Below are positions 1 to 8,741 of a DNA stretch of 64,000 nucleotides, piece by piece. The notes beneath the pieces are model-generated. The model was not told the origin of the DNA. It saw only the letters and a program-made list of their open reading frames with translations, and searched no databases. Position 1 is the first letter of the stretch, and each line of letters opens with the position of its first letter. The stretch is from Thalassobellus sp050294475. Its GTDB lineage: Bacteria; Bacteroidota; Bacteroidia; Flavobacteriales; Flavobacteriaceae. Position numbers and translations under genes: made by a program. Location: NCBI GenBank assembly GCA_050294475.1, contig JBNKOE010000023.1, positions 124,001-188,000 on the forward strand. Reading direction: 5' to 3'.

Positions 1-1549
1 AATAATTGGTTATTGCATTAGTTTCAGTAGGATTAAATCGGTCTAAAGCATCTTCTAAAATTAAAACTCTTGGCTTTTTTAATATTGCTCTTGCTAGAAT
101 AATTTTTTTAGAAACAGTATGAGACATTTGTTTACCATCTGGGTATAAAATAGTATTTAGACCTTTGGGTTGCTCTTTTATAAATTCCATTAATCCAATT
201 TTGTCCATTACATCAAAAATTTCATTATCTGTTATGGCTTGATTTCCAAAGGTTAAGTTTTCTTTTATAGAGCCTTCAAAAGGCGTTTCTTCTGTTAAAG
301 ATAAACCCATTTGCGATCTGTAATGATTTAAAGTTAGGCTACCAATTGGTAAATTGTTAATATATATATTACCTGCTGTTGGTTCATTAATTCCTGCTAT
401 AAGTCTTAATAATGATGATTTACCAGAACCACTTTCTCCAAGAATTAATATTCTGCTTTTTGTTGAAATATTAAAAGAAACGTTATTAATTATTTTTAAA
501 TCTCTGTTTGGTACAGCATAAGAAACTTTATCTAATTCAATATTTACATGGGCTTCAAAAGTAGGTTTCTCACCATTTTCTGTTTCTAATTCTTTATCAA
601 CTACTTGTCCTATCTTTTCAATAGATGTTAAAACGTCATAAAACGATTCTAATCCTAAAATTAATTTTTCAACAGAGGCAATTACTAATAGAATAATGAT
701 TTCTGCTGCAACAAACTGACCAATATTCATTTCTTGATTTAGTACCAATGCACCACCAATCAATAATAAACTTGCGGTTACAATTACTTTAAAGCTTATC
801 ATTTGAATAAACTGAATGATGAGAATTTTAAAATGACTTTCTCTTGCTTTTAGGTAATCATTTACTAAAGTGTCGTTTTTAGTTAAACCTAGATTGGTGC
901 TACCTGAAAGTTTAAAGCTAATAACTGTTCTTGCAATTTCCTGAATCCAATGTGCTACTTTGTATTTGTTTTTAGATTCTTTTAAACTGGTTTCAAGCCC
1001 TTTTTTAGCAGTAAATTTAAATACTATAAATATTAAAACTAATAGTAATAACCCAAACAGTATGAAGAATGGATGATAAAATGATAGTAAAATTAAAGCA
1101 AATAATATTTGCAAGATGGCTGTTGGTACGTCTATTAATATTTTTGATAGCCCTTTTTGAATGGTTAATGTGTCAAAAAAACGATTTGCTAATTCTGGCG
1201 GATAATAATTACGTAATTCAGACATTTTAATTTTCGGAAAACGATAACTTAATTCAAAAGAAGAGCGCATAAAAATACGCTGTTGTATGGTTTCAATAAT
1301 TCTTAATTGCATAAGTTGTAATGCGCCTGAAAAAGCAACACCTAAAGTAACTAATATAACTAGCACCACCCATGAAGTAGATATTTGAGCCCCTTGAATT
1401 AAGTTTATAATAGCTTGTATTCCTAGTGGCAATGATAATGCAACAATGCCTGAGAATATAGCATAATAAAAAACTTGAAAAATATCTTTCTTTTCAAGTT
1501 GTAACAAGCCTATTAATCGTTGCCATGGTGTCATAGTTTGTTGTTTCAT
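1..1549 (-). CDS. ABC exporter, fused permease/ATPase, cut at window edge
   Basis: About 516 codons are visible and the C-terminus lies beyond base 1. ATG is at 1549 (MKQQTMTPWQRLIGLL). Residues 1-330 form a hydrophobic exporter-type membrane domain; there is no N-terminal C39 peptidase domain. The ATPase domain has a normal Walker A (GESGSGKSS, near residue 368). The signature region reads MSHTVSKKI where LSGGQxQRx is expected, and the Walker B end reads LILEDAL rather than LILDEAT. Only 2 bp separate it from the tetR gene upstream, so the two form one operon. Such TetR-ABC pairs in Flavobacteria usually continue with HlyD and TolC genes, which would lie outside the window. Export substrate unknown. 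Confidence 0.85.
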   Translation of the reverse strand, partial: MKQQTMTPWQRLIGLLQLEKKDIFQVFYYAIFSGIVALSLPLGIQAIINLIQGAQISTSWVVLVILVTLGVAFSGALQLMQLRIIETIQQRIFMRSSFELSYRFPKIKMSELRNYYPPELANRFFDTLTIQKGLSKILIDVPTAILQILFALILLSFYHPFFILFGLLLLVLIFIVFKFTAKKGLETSLKESKNKYKVAHWIQEIARTVISFKLSGSTNLGLTKNDTLVNDYLKARESHFKILIIQFIQMISFKVIVTASLLLIGGALVLNQEMNIGQFVAAEIIILLVIASVEKLILGLESFYDVLTSIEKIGQVVDKELETENGEKPTFEAHVNIELDKVSYAVPNRDLKIINNVSFNISTKSRILILGESGSGKSSLLRLIAGINEPTAGNIYINNLPIGSLTLNHYRSQMGLSLTEETPFEGSIKENLTFGNQAITDNEIFDVMDKIGLMEFIKEQPKGLNTILYPDGKQMSHTVSKKIILARAILKKPRVLILEDALDRFNPTETNAITNY

Positions 1550-1551
1550 AT

Positions 1552-2226
1552 TTATTGTGTTAGGGCATTCATTACTAAATGAATATAAAAATCTGTAGGG
1601 GTTGTGTTTTCTTTACAATCTGTAATTGATTGGAAATGATCTTTTAAAAAATGCTGATGTAAACTACCTTCTATAATGGTACTTGCTAAACTCGAAGAAA
1701 ATTTATATTCAGGGTTAACAATTGCAATCATATCACGTAAGCGATAGACAATTCTTTTATAAGCGAAAAAGTATCCTTCTTTATTCTCTTTATCTACTTC
1801 TTTTGTTAAAAACGATTTAGAGTTTTCATTTATAATGATACGATTTAAAATAATTTCATTTATATGCGAGTAGTTGCTATCTTCTTTAATAGTTCTAGAT
1901 ACTACTTGTATAGCTCGTTTAAGTTTTTCAGTTGCATTAGAAATATTATGCGTTTCAAAAACAAGTTGATATTCAATCCAACTCCAATACCATGAGGTTA
2001 GATATACAAGTAATTTGTGTTTGCTTTCAAAATAACGATAAATAGAACTTTCGTTCGATCCAATTAAATTTCCTAGTTTTTTAAATGTATATGCGTCAAA
2101 TCCAATATCATCAATTAAGATAATACTATGTTCGATTATGCGCTTGCCTAAAGCCGAAGACTCTGGATCTTTGATATAAATTTTATTAGGAACAGTAATT
2201 TTTAAATTAGATAGCAATGTATTCAT
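1552..2226 (-). CDS. TetR/AcrR family transcriptional regulator
   Basis: About 224 residues starting MNTLLSNLKI. A longer frame opens at 2247, but that codon lies in the -7 promoter element at 2245-2252, so ATG 2226 is preferred. The N-terminal third has the TetR helix-turn-helix pattern (GFDAYTFKKLGNLIGSNESS, then IYRYFESKHKLL). The rest is a helical ligand and dimer domain I cannot assign to a ligand. It is the first gene of an operon with the ABC exporter, and a palindrome overlaps its promoter, so it probably represses itself and the exporter. Confidence 0.88.
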   Translation of the reverse strand: MNTLLSNLKITVPNKIYIKDPESSALGKRIIEHSIILIDDIGFDAYTFKKLGNLIGSNESSIYRYFESKHKLLVYLTSWYWSWIEYQLVFETHNISNATEKLKRAIQVVSRTIKEDSNYSHINEIILNRIIINENSKSFLTKEVDKENKEGYFFAYKRIVYRLRDMIAIVNPEYKFSSSLASTIIEGSLHQHFLKDHFQSITDCKENTTPTDFYIHLVMNALTQ

Positions 2227-2244
2227 TATTAAAATATATTTACA

Positions 2245-2252
2245 CAAATATA
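2245..2252 (-). promoter_or_regulatory. -7 element of the tetR-ABC promoter
   Basis: TATATTTG on the minus strand matches the Bacteroidetes -7 consensus TAnnTTTG. The transcript would start near 2241, leaving a leader of about 15 bases before ATG 2226. Confidence 0.6.
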
Positions 2253-2267
2253 ATAGTAATACTATTA
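2251..2267. promoter_or_regulatory. Probable TetR operator (8-1-8 palindrome)
   Basis: TAATAGTA-A-TACTATTA is a perfect inverted repeat with 8-bp arms and a 1-bp spacer. It overlaps the upstream end of the -7 element at 2245-2252 and fills the promoter spacer, where a bound TetR dimer would block RNA polymerase. Confidence 0.6.
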
Positions 2268-2357
2268 AGGACGAAAATAGAAATATATTTTTTATAAAAT
2301 GATTAAGATTTAGTTTGAAAAATGAATTTTATTGTATTGAAAAACAGTTGCCTGAAG

Positions 2358-3059
2358 TTAGTGGCAATTTATTTTACTTGTAACAGTATCATGAACAGGA
2401 GCAGGAGAAATGTATGGTATGCCTAAACCTAAGCCACGAAATACAAATAGTAAACCAATAATAACAACAAATATTGGAATGGCTTTTTGTATTTTTTGTC
2501 TGGCACTTCCTTTTAAAAAGTTACTTAAATAAATAGCAGAAGTCATTAAAGGTACAGTGCCTAAGCCAAAAACAGCCATATATAAGCTTCCGCTTAAAGC
2601 ATTACCTCCAGCAATAGCGGCAAAAACAGCCATATAAACTAAACCGCAAGGTAAAAAACCATTAAGAAAACCAATAGTTAAAAAAGTATCTGCTGTTTTT
2701 CTTTTTAAGGCTTTACCCAAAGCCGATTTAACGTTGCTTATTAGTTTATAAATAGGTTTTGAGAAATTGTATTTATTAAATGTTTGTTGCGGAATTAAAA
2801 CAACAAGTATCATTAAAACACCAATAGCTATAGATAGTTGTTGCTGGAACCCAAAAATGTAAAGGCTCTTTCCAATCAGACCAAAAATCAACCCAATAAT
2901 ACTGTAAGCTAAAAGTCTACCAAAATGGTAAATAGTAATTTGAGATATTTTTTTAAATGCATTTGTTCTGTCTACAGGAAGCATAAAAGCAATAGGACCA
3001 CACATGCCAATGCAATGAAAACTGCCTAATAACCCTAAAACAAATGCCGAAATTAGCAT
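2358..3059 (-). CDS. TauE/SafE (DsbD_2-like) membrane protein of the cbb3 locus
   Basis: 233 residues with about six membrane segments. Conserved cysteines sit in GSFHCIGMCGP near the N-terminus and in FLPCGLVY in the second half, as in the UreH/DsbD_2-like transmembrane family often annotated as sulfite exporter TauE/SafE. Homologues regularly end cbb3 oxidase operons, where a role in metal handling or oxidase maturation is suspected but not settled. The start is 1 bp past the fixH stop, so the two are translationally coupled. It is the last gene of the cco operon. Confidence 0.82.
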   Translation of the reverse strand: MLISAFVLGLLGSFHCIGMCGPIAFMLPVDRTNAFKKISQITIYHFGRLLAYSIIGLIFGLIGKSLYIFGFQQQLSIAIGVLMILVVLIPQQTFNKYNFSKPIYKLISNVKSALGKALKRKTADTFLTIGFLNGFLPCGLVYMAVFAAIAGGNALSGSLYMAVFGLGTVPLMTSAIYLSNFLKGSARQKIQKAIPIFVVIIGLLFVFRGLGLGIPYISPAPVHDTVTSKINCH

Positions 3060-3060
3060 G

Positions 3061-3507
3061 TCAATAATTTATTGTTTCTTTGTATAAATAAGATTGGTTG
3101 TTTATTTGCCAATCTATTTTAATGTTCCATCGACCATCTACCAAACGATTGTCAGGTATGAGCAAATAAGGTTTAGATAATGAAATAGCAGTATCAAAAT
3201 CTAACTGTTTGTTAGATGGTCTATATAGGAACACTTTTCCTTTAATTTTTGTATAATCAATATCATCGGGAAAATTAATAATGAGTCCCTCAGCAGATTT
3301 TTTATATGTAATATTTTGACTTAAATCTTTAGCGTTAGTTAGCTTATTAATATCGTTTTGATAATCTAATTCTTCAGCATAATAATCTTCCGTTACTAAA
3401 TCATGATTGTATTTATTGTTTACATTCATTGTAATAATAAAATACATGATAAAGCTTATAAAACCTATAAAAGCAAGTACAATTCCTGTTCCCCAATTAA
3501 TTTTCAT
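3061..3507 (-). CDS. ccoH: FixH/CcoH family cbb3 assembly protein
   Basis: 148 residues. One N-terminal membrane anchor (about residues 7-29) is followed by a short periplasmic domain; the segment NHDLVTEDYYAEELDYQNDI is typical of FixH. In proteobacteria the protein is needed for assembly or stability of cbb3 oxidase. It lies between ccoG and the TauE-like gene. A 130-bp gap to ccoG holds a structured repeat, the only sizeable break in this part of the operon. Confidence 0.85.
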   Translation of the reverse strand: MKINWGTGIVLAFIGFISFIMYFIITMNVNNKYNHDLVTEDYYAEELDYQNDINKLTNAKDLSQNITYKKSAEGLIINFPDDIDYTKIKGKVFLYRPSNKQLDFDTAISLSKPYLLIPDNRLVDGRWNIKIDWQINNQSYLYKETINY

Positions 3508-3523
3508 CTGTTTGTGTTTTTTA

Positions 3524-3597
3524 GCATTTCCCTTCGGGTCGGGCTTTCGGCAGTCGCTCTATGCTAGGAGCTCCAACAATGCCTCAATCCCTAATGC
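3524..3597. repeat. Structured intergenic repeat, copy A
   Basis: Begins GCATT and ends AATGC, so the ends can pair. Inside are a CCC-TTC-GGG hairpin, the core GGGTCGGGCTTTCGGCAG, a short variable middle and the tail CTCCAACAATGCCTCAATC. The same order and cores recur at 37735-37838. It is clearly richer in G and C than its surroundings and lies within the cco operon between ccoG and fixH. Confidence 0.7.
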
Positions 3598-3637
3598 ACT
3601 TGTTTGTTAACTTATATTTTAAATCGCATCAACATCA

Positions 3638-5062
3638 TTATCTATAACTTCTAGGACCTAAAAAATTAGCCGTCGTAGTTTCAATAAGTTTATCGTTTTG
3701 GAAAACACCTATTTTAATTTTATTTCTATCTCCAGATAATGCCGAATTATTTATTTCGATAAATAAAGTACCTTTTGCAATACCTTGACTTGGAACAACA
3801 AGTACATCGCTAGTAGAAACCAATTTTAATGTGCCTTTATGTGATAATAATTTTAAACTTACATTATCAATGTCTTTAGTTGTTTTATTTACTAGTTTAT
3901 AGGTAAACACATTACTAATAATGTTGTTGTCTTTATGTTCGTATAATTGACCAGGTAATCTTAAAACATTTGCTTCAACATCATTTCGTAAAAACAACAT
4001 ACCTGTTAATATACCAATTAATATAGTAAGTACAGCAATGTAGCCTTTTAACCTAGCTGTTAATTTAAAAGATGCTTTTTTCTCAATGTTATCTTCACTA
4101 GCATATCTAATTAAGCCTTTTGGTAAATTAATGCTTTCCATAATGCTATCGCATTCATCAATACAAGCAGTACAATTTACACACTCAAGTTGCGTGCCAT
4201 TTCTAATATCTATACCTGTAGGACAAACATGTACACATTGAGAACAATCTATACAATCACCATATCCTAAAGCTGTTCTGTCTTCGTTTTTTCTGAATTT
4301 TTTTCTACCATTTTTAGCTTCACCACGTTTGTGATCGTAGGCTACAATAATAGATTTGTTGTCTAATAAAACACCTTGTAAACGTCCGTATGGACAAGCA
4401 ATAACACAAACTTGTTCTCTAAACCAAGCAAATATAAAATAAAAAACAGCTGTAAAGATTAGTAGAGGAATGAGATTGCTTAAATGACTAAAGGGACCAT
4501 CTATTATATATTGTATTAGTCTATCGCTTCCTATTAAATAAGCTAAAAAGATATTAGCAATAATAAATGATATGATAAGAAATATGAATAGTTTTAATCC
4601 TTTTTTTCTTATTTTTTCTGCATTCCAAGGTTGTTTAGAAAGTCTAATTTGTTTAGCTCTATCGCCTTCAATCCAATATTCTATACGTCTAAAAACCATT
4701 TCCATAAAAATGGTTTGTGGACAAATCCATCCGCAAAATATTCTACCAAAAGCAACAGTAAAAAGAGTGATAAAAATAACACCAATTATCATTGAAATAA
4801 CAAACAAGTGAAAATCTTGTGGCCAAAACGGAAAACCGAAAATATTAAAACGACGTTCTAAAACATTGAACATTAAAAACTGATTGCCATTTATTTTTAT
4901 AAATGGCGATAGAAATAAAAATGCTAATAAAATATAGCTAACCCATTTTCTATATTCATAGAATTTTCCACTTGGCTTTTTAGGAAATACCCAAGCGCGT
5001 TTACCATCTTCTGTAATAGTACCTATGGAGTCTCTAAATGTTTCGTTTTTTGGCGTTTCCAT
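3638..5062 (-). CDS. ccoG: Cytochrome c oxidase accessory protein CcoG
   Basis: 474 residues. An N-terminal membrane region holds CGWICPQTIF and REQVCVIACPYGR. Two 4Fe-4S motifs follow (CIDCSQCVHVCP and CVNCTACIDECD), then another membrane segment near residue 340 and an Ig-like periplasmic C-terminal domain. CcoG/RdxA proteins are thought to supply Cu(I) for CcoN by reducing Cu(II). Full length for the family. A gap of about 107 bp separates it from ccoP. Confidence 0.95.
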   Translation of the reverse strand: METPKNETFRDSIGTITEDGKRAWVFPKKPSGKFYEYRKWVSYILLAFLFLSPFIKINGNQFLMFNVLERRFNIFGFPFWPQDFHLFVISMIIGVIFITLFTVAFGRIFCGWICPQTIFMEMVFRRIEYWIEGDRAKQIRLSKQPWNAEKIRKKGLKLFIFLIISFIIANIFLAYLIGSDRLIQYIIDGPFSHLSNLIPLLIFTAVFYFIFAWFREQVCVIACPYGRLQGVLLDNKSIIVAYDHKRGEAKNGRKKFRKNEDRTALGYGDCIDCSQCVHVCPTGIDIRNGTQLECVNCTACIDECDSIMESINLPKGLIRYASEDNIEKKASFKLTARLKGYIAVLTILIGILTGMLFLRNDVEANVLRLPGQLYEHKDNNIISNVFTYKLVNKTTKDIDNVSLKLLSHKGTLKLVSTSDVLVVPSQGIAKGTLFIEINNSALSGDRNKIKIGVFQNDKLIETTTANFLGPRSYR

Positions 5063-5169
5063 TAAATTGGGGTTTTAAAAATAGAATCAAGAATTAACTT
5101 AGGGTTTTGCTATTAATCGTGTCAATTCTTGATTCTATGCACTAATTTTATTAGTTGGTAATTGATAAC

Positions 5170-6111
5170 TTAGTTGGTAACTGATAACGAATCAGATGCT
5201 GTGGTGTTTGTTTCTGTAGGAGCTGTTTCTGTGCTTTCATCAACCCAAAGGTCTCCTTGAGGATCTTTAGGGTTTGCAGGTGTTGTACCTTGAAATGTTA
5301 AAACATAACTTGCTACTTGTGCTATTTCTAAAGGTTTTAATTGTTGTTTCCAAGCAATCATACCTTTGCCAGATCTTCCTCCTTCGCTAATGGTTTTAAA
5401 TATATGTTTTATATCGCCACCTAAAATCCAGTGTTTATCTGTTAAATTTGGACCAATACCACCGCCGCCATCTATCATATGGCAAGCTATACAGTTGGTT
5501 TCAAAAGTCTTTTTACCAGCACTTAGGTCTGATGCTTCGGTTAATTGTGTAACGGTATTAGCATCTACTAAATTTTTAGCGGTTTTTTTGTATTCCTCAA
5601 CTGCCGTTCTGGCATCAGCTAATTCTGTTTCTAATTCATCAAACTGATTTTCTCCATTAAATACATGAAATCTTAATAAATAAACCGCAGCAAAAATAAT
5701 AGAGATATAGAAAGAATAAATCCACCATGGTGGTAAGTTATTGTCTAATTCTTTTATGCCATCATAGTTATGGTCTAAAATAATTTCATGTTCTTCTTCT
5801 ATTGGTTTATCAACACCAACAAGTTTTTTGTAAATATTAGAAAACCATGTGAATTTAAACGACTTGTTTTTTTCTGCTAAAAACCTAGCTTTAGCTTCTT
5901 CGTCTAATTTATGAAGCATTACATTTTCTAATGCTCCAATAATAGCTTCAATAGCAATTAATATAAGTAGTACTAAAAATAAAAATAGTAATACTACTGG
6001 GTATTCAATGAAGGCAGGTTTTTCTCCAGAATCTATAAAGAATTCTACAGCTCCGAAAATAACAAAAAATGCTACAGGAACACGAATCCAAGAAGGGATT
6101 AAATTTCTCAT
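5170..6111 (-). CDS. ccoP: cbb3 oxidase subunit CcoP, one haem c
   Basis: 313 residues. Two membrane segments (around residues 10-60 and 130-150) flank a loop, then a periplasmic cytochrome c domain. Only one haem c motif (CIACH) is present, with GPNLTDKHW after it and a later methionine (KGMIAWKQQL) as likely axial ligand. Proteobacterial CcoP has two haem domains, so this is the shorter form. It carries electrons to the CcoN active site. The start overlaps the ccoQ-like stop by 4 bp. Confidence 0.93.
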   Translation of the reverse strand: MRNLIPSWIRVPVAFFVIFGAVEFFIDSGEKPAFIEYPVVLLFLFLVLLILIAIEAIIGALENVMLHKLDEEAKARFLAEKNKSFKFTWFSNIYKKLVGVDKPIEEEHEIILDHNYDGIKELDNNLPPWWIYSFYISIIFAAVYLLRFHVFNGENQFDELETELADARTAVEEYKKTAKNLVDANTVTQLTEASDLSAGKKTFETNCIACHMIDGGGGIGPNLTDKHWILGGDIKHIFKTISEGGRSGKGMIAWKQQLKPLEIAQVASYVLTFQGTTPANPKDPQGDLWVDESTETAPTETNTTASDSLSVTN

Positions 6112-6293
6112 AATATATCGTCGTTTTGGTTGTCTAATGGAATGTTACTTACTGTTTTTATATAATCTTTTTTTGCAGTAAATACCCATAAAAAGAGCAC
6201 TACAAAAAATGTAAAAAAGATGAGAAGAGAAATTATTGGGTAAATTTCAATACCCGAAATGCTCTCCATATAGTTTTTTGCAAATTTTAACAT
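6108..6293 (-). CDS. ccoQ: CcoQ-like small cbb3 subunit
   Basis: 61 residues with one membrane helix (about 17-38) followed by KKDYIKT and an acidic tail, the usual layout of CcoQ/FixQ. Assignment rests on size, topology and position between ccoNO and ccoP; sequence conservation in this family is weak. Overlaps ccoP by 4 bp, which suggests coupled translation. CcoQ stabilises the CcoP-CcoNO interaction in other bacteria. Confidence 0.8.
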   Translation of the reverse strand: MLKFAKNYMESISGIEIYPIISLLIFFTFFVVLFLWVFTAKKDYIKTVSNIPLDNQNDDIL

Positions 6294-6309
6294 AGTTATA
6301 ATTTTATGG

Positions 6310-8493
6310 TTAGTTTTTTGCTGTTTCTACTTTAATATCGGTTCCTAAACGTTGTAAATAGGCAATTACTGCTACTATTTCTCTGTTTTTCATTTCTACA
6401 AATGGTTGTCCGTTTTCATTAGCATATTTTTTATCTGCTTCATACGTTTTTACAAAGTCAGGATCTGTATAAAGATTTTCTTCAATTTTTGTACTTTGTG
6501 CTAACATATCAGCTTGAGCATTAGCAATATCTTCTTCGGAATACGGAACACCTAAAGTAGTCATGACTTTCATTTTAGCTTCAATTTTCGACTTGTCTAA
6601 TTCATTTTTAATAAGCCAAGGATAACGTGGCATAATAGATCCCGATGAGGTACTTTGTGGGTCGTATAAGTGATTAAAGTGCCAGTTGTCTGAATATTTA
6701 CTTCCAACTCTATGTAAGTCTGGACCTGTACGTTTACTTCCCCAAAGGAATGGATGATCGTAAACATATTCGCCTGCTTTAGAGTATTCTCCATAACGTT
6801 CAACTTCACTTCTAAAAGGACGAATCATTTGTGAATGACAGCTAACACAACCTTCGCGGATGTAAATATCGCGACCTTCAAGTTCTAAAGGTGTATATGG
6901 TTTTACACTAGCAATAGTTGGAATATTAGATTTTACCATTATGGTTGGAATGATTTGAACAATACCTCCAATTAATATGGCTACAGTAGCTAAAAGTGTT
7001 AATTGAATTGGTCTACGCTCTATCCAAGTGTGCCATCCTTCTCCAGAAGTACGTTTTTTAGTAACACGTTCTAAAGCTGGTGCTTCGGCTAATTCATCTT
7101 CTACTTTACTGCCGCTTCTTATTGTTGCTATAATATTAACAACTAATATTAGCATACCTATAATGTATAATGTACCACCAATAGCGCGCATCCAATACAT
7201 AGGAATGATTTCAGTAACTGTTTCTAAAAAGTTACCGTATGTTAATGAGCCATCAGGATTAAATTGTTTCCACATACTTGCTTGTGTAAATCCAGCAACA
7301 TACATTGGTAAAGCATACATAATAATACCTAAAGTACCTAACCAAAAGTGTAAATTGGCTAAAGCTAACGAGTATAATTTTGTTTTAAATAATCTAGGAA
7401 TTAGGTAGTAAATAACACCAAATGACAAAAATCCATTCCATGCTAAGGCTCCTACGTGAACGTGAGCAATAATCCAGTCGGTAAAATGTGCAATGGCATT
7501 TACGTTTTTAAGTGATAAAGTTGGCCCTTCAAAAGTAGCCATACCATAACCAGTAATTGCTACTACCATGAATTTTAAAACAGGATCGGTACGTACTTTA
7601 TCCCAAGCACCGCGAAGTGTTAATAAACCATTTATCATACCTCCCCAAGAAGGCATTATAAGCATAACTGAAAATGCTACACCTAGATTTTGTGCCCATT
7701 CTGGTAAAGCAGTATATAATAAGTGGTGAGGTCCAGCCCAAATGTATATAAATATTAATGACCAAAAGTGAACAATAGATAGTCTGTATGAATACACAGG
7801 TCTGTTAGCTGCTTTAGGTACAAAATAATACATTAAACCTAAAAATGGCGTGGTTAAAAAGAATGCTACAGCATTGTGTCCATACCACCATTGAACAAGT
7901 GCATCTTGAACACCTGCATAAACGGAGTAACTTTTTAATGCACTAACTGGTAATTCTAAACTGTTAAAAATATGTAGTACAGCAACAGTAACAAATGTGG
8001 CTATGTAAAACCAAATAGCAACGTATAAATGGCGTTGTCTACGTTTTAAAATAGTCCATATCATATTTACTCCAAAAACAACCCAAATAAGAGCAATGGC
8101 AATATCAATTGGCCATTCTAATTCGGCATATTCTTTTGAAGTTGTAAAACCTAAAGGAAGCGTAATAGCTGCCGATACAATGATAAGCTGCCAACCCCAG
8201 AAATTAATATTACTTAGAAGGTCACTTGCCATACGAGTTTTTAATAAACGCTGAAGCGAATAGTAAATTCCAGCAAACATAGCGTTTCCAACAAAAGCAA
8301 AAATAACGGCATTGGTGTGTAGTGGTCTTAAACGGCCAAAACTTAACCACGAAATACCGTCGGTTAAATTTGGAAATAGAAACATAAAGGCCAGTAGCAA
8401 ACCTACAGACATTCCTACTACTCCAAAAATTATTGTGGCGTAAAGAAACTTAGTAACGATTTTATTATCGTAATGAAACTGTTGCATATCCAT
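6310..8493 (-). CDS. ccoNO: Fused cbb3 oxidase subunits CcoN-CcoO
   Basis: 727 residues. Residues 1-470 are the 12-helix CcoN haem-copper core, with histidine motifs such as WWYGHNAVAFFLT and HFTDWIIAHVHVGALAWNG. A linker carrying VTKKRTSGEGWHTWIERRP joins this to a CcoO domain with one membrane helix and the haem c motif CVSCHSQMIRPF. In proteobacteria these are two proteins. Catalyses oxygen reduction at high affinity and pumps protons. Start could also be the ATG two codons in. Confidence 0.96.
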   Translation of the reverse strand: MDMQQFHYDNKIVTKFLYATIIFGVVGMSVGLLLAFMFLFPNLTDGISWLSFGRLRPLHTNAVIFAFVGNAMFAGIYYSLQRLLKTRMASDLLSNINFWGWQLIIVSAAITLPLGFTTSKEYAELEWPIDIAIALIWVVFGVNMIWTILKRRQRHLYVAIWFYIATFVTVAVLHIFNSLELPVSALKSYSVYAGVQDALVQWWYGHNAVAFFLTTPFLGLMYYFVPKAANRPVYSYRLSIVHFWSLIFIYIWAGPHHLLYTALPEWAQNLGVAFSVMLIMPSWGGMINGLLTLRGAWDKVRTDPVLKFMVVAITGYGMATFEGPTLSLKNVNAIAHFTDWIIAHVHVGALAWNGFLSFGVIYYLIPRLFKTKLYSLALANLHFWLGTLGIIMYALPMYVAGFTQASMWKQFNPDGSLTYGNFLETVTEIIPMYWMRAIGGTLYIIGMLILVVNIIATIRSGSKVEDELAEAPALERVTKKRTSGEGWHTWIERRPIQLTLLATVAILIGGIVQIIPTIMVKSNIPTIASVKPYTPLELEGRDIYIREGCVSCHSQMIRPFRSEVERYGEYSKAGEYVYDHPFLWGSKRTGPDLHRVGSKYSDNWHFNHLYDPQSTSSGSIMPRYPWLIKNELDKSKIEAKMKVMTTLGVPYSEEDIANAQADMLAQSTKIEENLYTDPDFVKTYEADKKYANENGQPFVEMKNREIVAVIAYLQRLGTDIKVETAKN

Positions 8494-8505
8494 AATTAAT
8501 AGTTG

Positions 8506-8691
8506 TTAATCTTTTTTGGTTAGTATTGATTTTTTGGTTTTTTCTTTAACGAGTTCGTCTTCAAAAAGCATGCGAACAGATGGTGTATAACTATCGTCAT
8601 ACTGACCGCTTTTTACAGCTAAAATAAATGCTATAAAAAATCCGACAGCAACAATAATACTTATTGTTAGTAATACATAAATAACACTCAT
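8506..8691 (-). CDS. ccoS: cbb3 oxidase assembly protein CcoS
   Basis: 61 residues: an N-terminal membrane helix (MSVIYVLLTISIIVAVGFFI), then the family pattern GQYDDSYTPSVRMLFEDE. CcoS is required for cofactor insertion into cbb3 oxidase. It is the first gene of the operon reading down to 2358, 12 bp before ccoNO, and has an FNR-type site and -7 element just upstream. Confidence 0.93.
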   Translation of the reverse strand: MSVIYVLLTISIIVAVGFFIAFILAVKSGQYDDSYTPSVRMLFEDELVKEKTKKSILTKKD

Positions 8692-8711
8692 ACCTACTTG
8701 AAGTTATGATT

Positions 8712-8719
8712 CAAAATTA
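8712..8719 (-). promoter_or_regulatory. -7 element of the cco operon promoter
   Basis: TAATTTTG on the minus strand fits TAnnTTTG. No TTG is found at the usual -33 distance, as expected for an activator-dependent promoter. Its centre is 33 bp downstream of the centre of the FNR-type site at 8742-8755. Confidence 0.65.
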
Positions 8720-8741
8720 CTTTCATATCAATTTTTAAAAT

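Noticed and set aside
3407..3610. Plus-strand reading frame of 67 codons
   Set aside because: It runs antisense to fixH and through the structured repeat, and the translation shows no protein-like pattern.
6597..6809. Minus-strand 70-codon frame inside ccoNO
   Set aside because: It is an alternative frame of the CcoO part, whose haem motif is read in the main frame.
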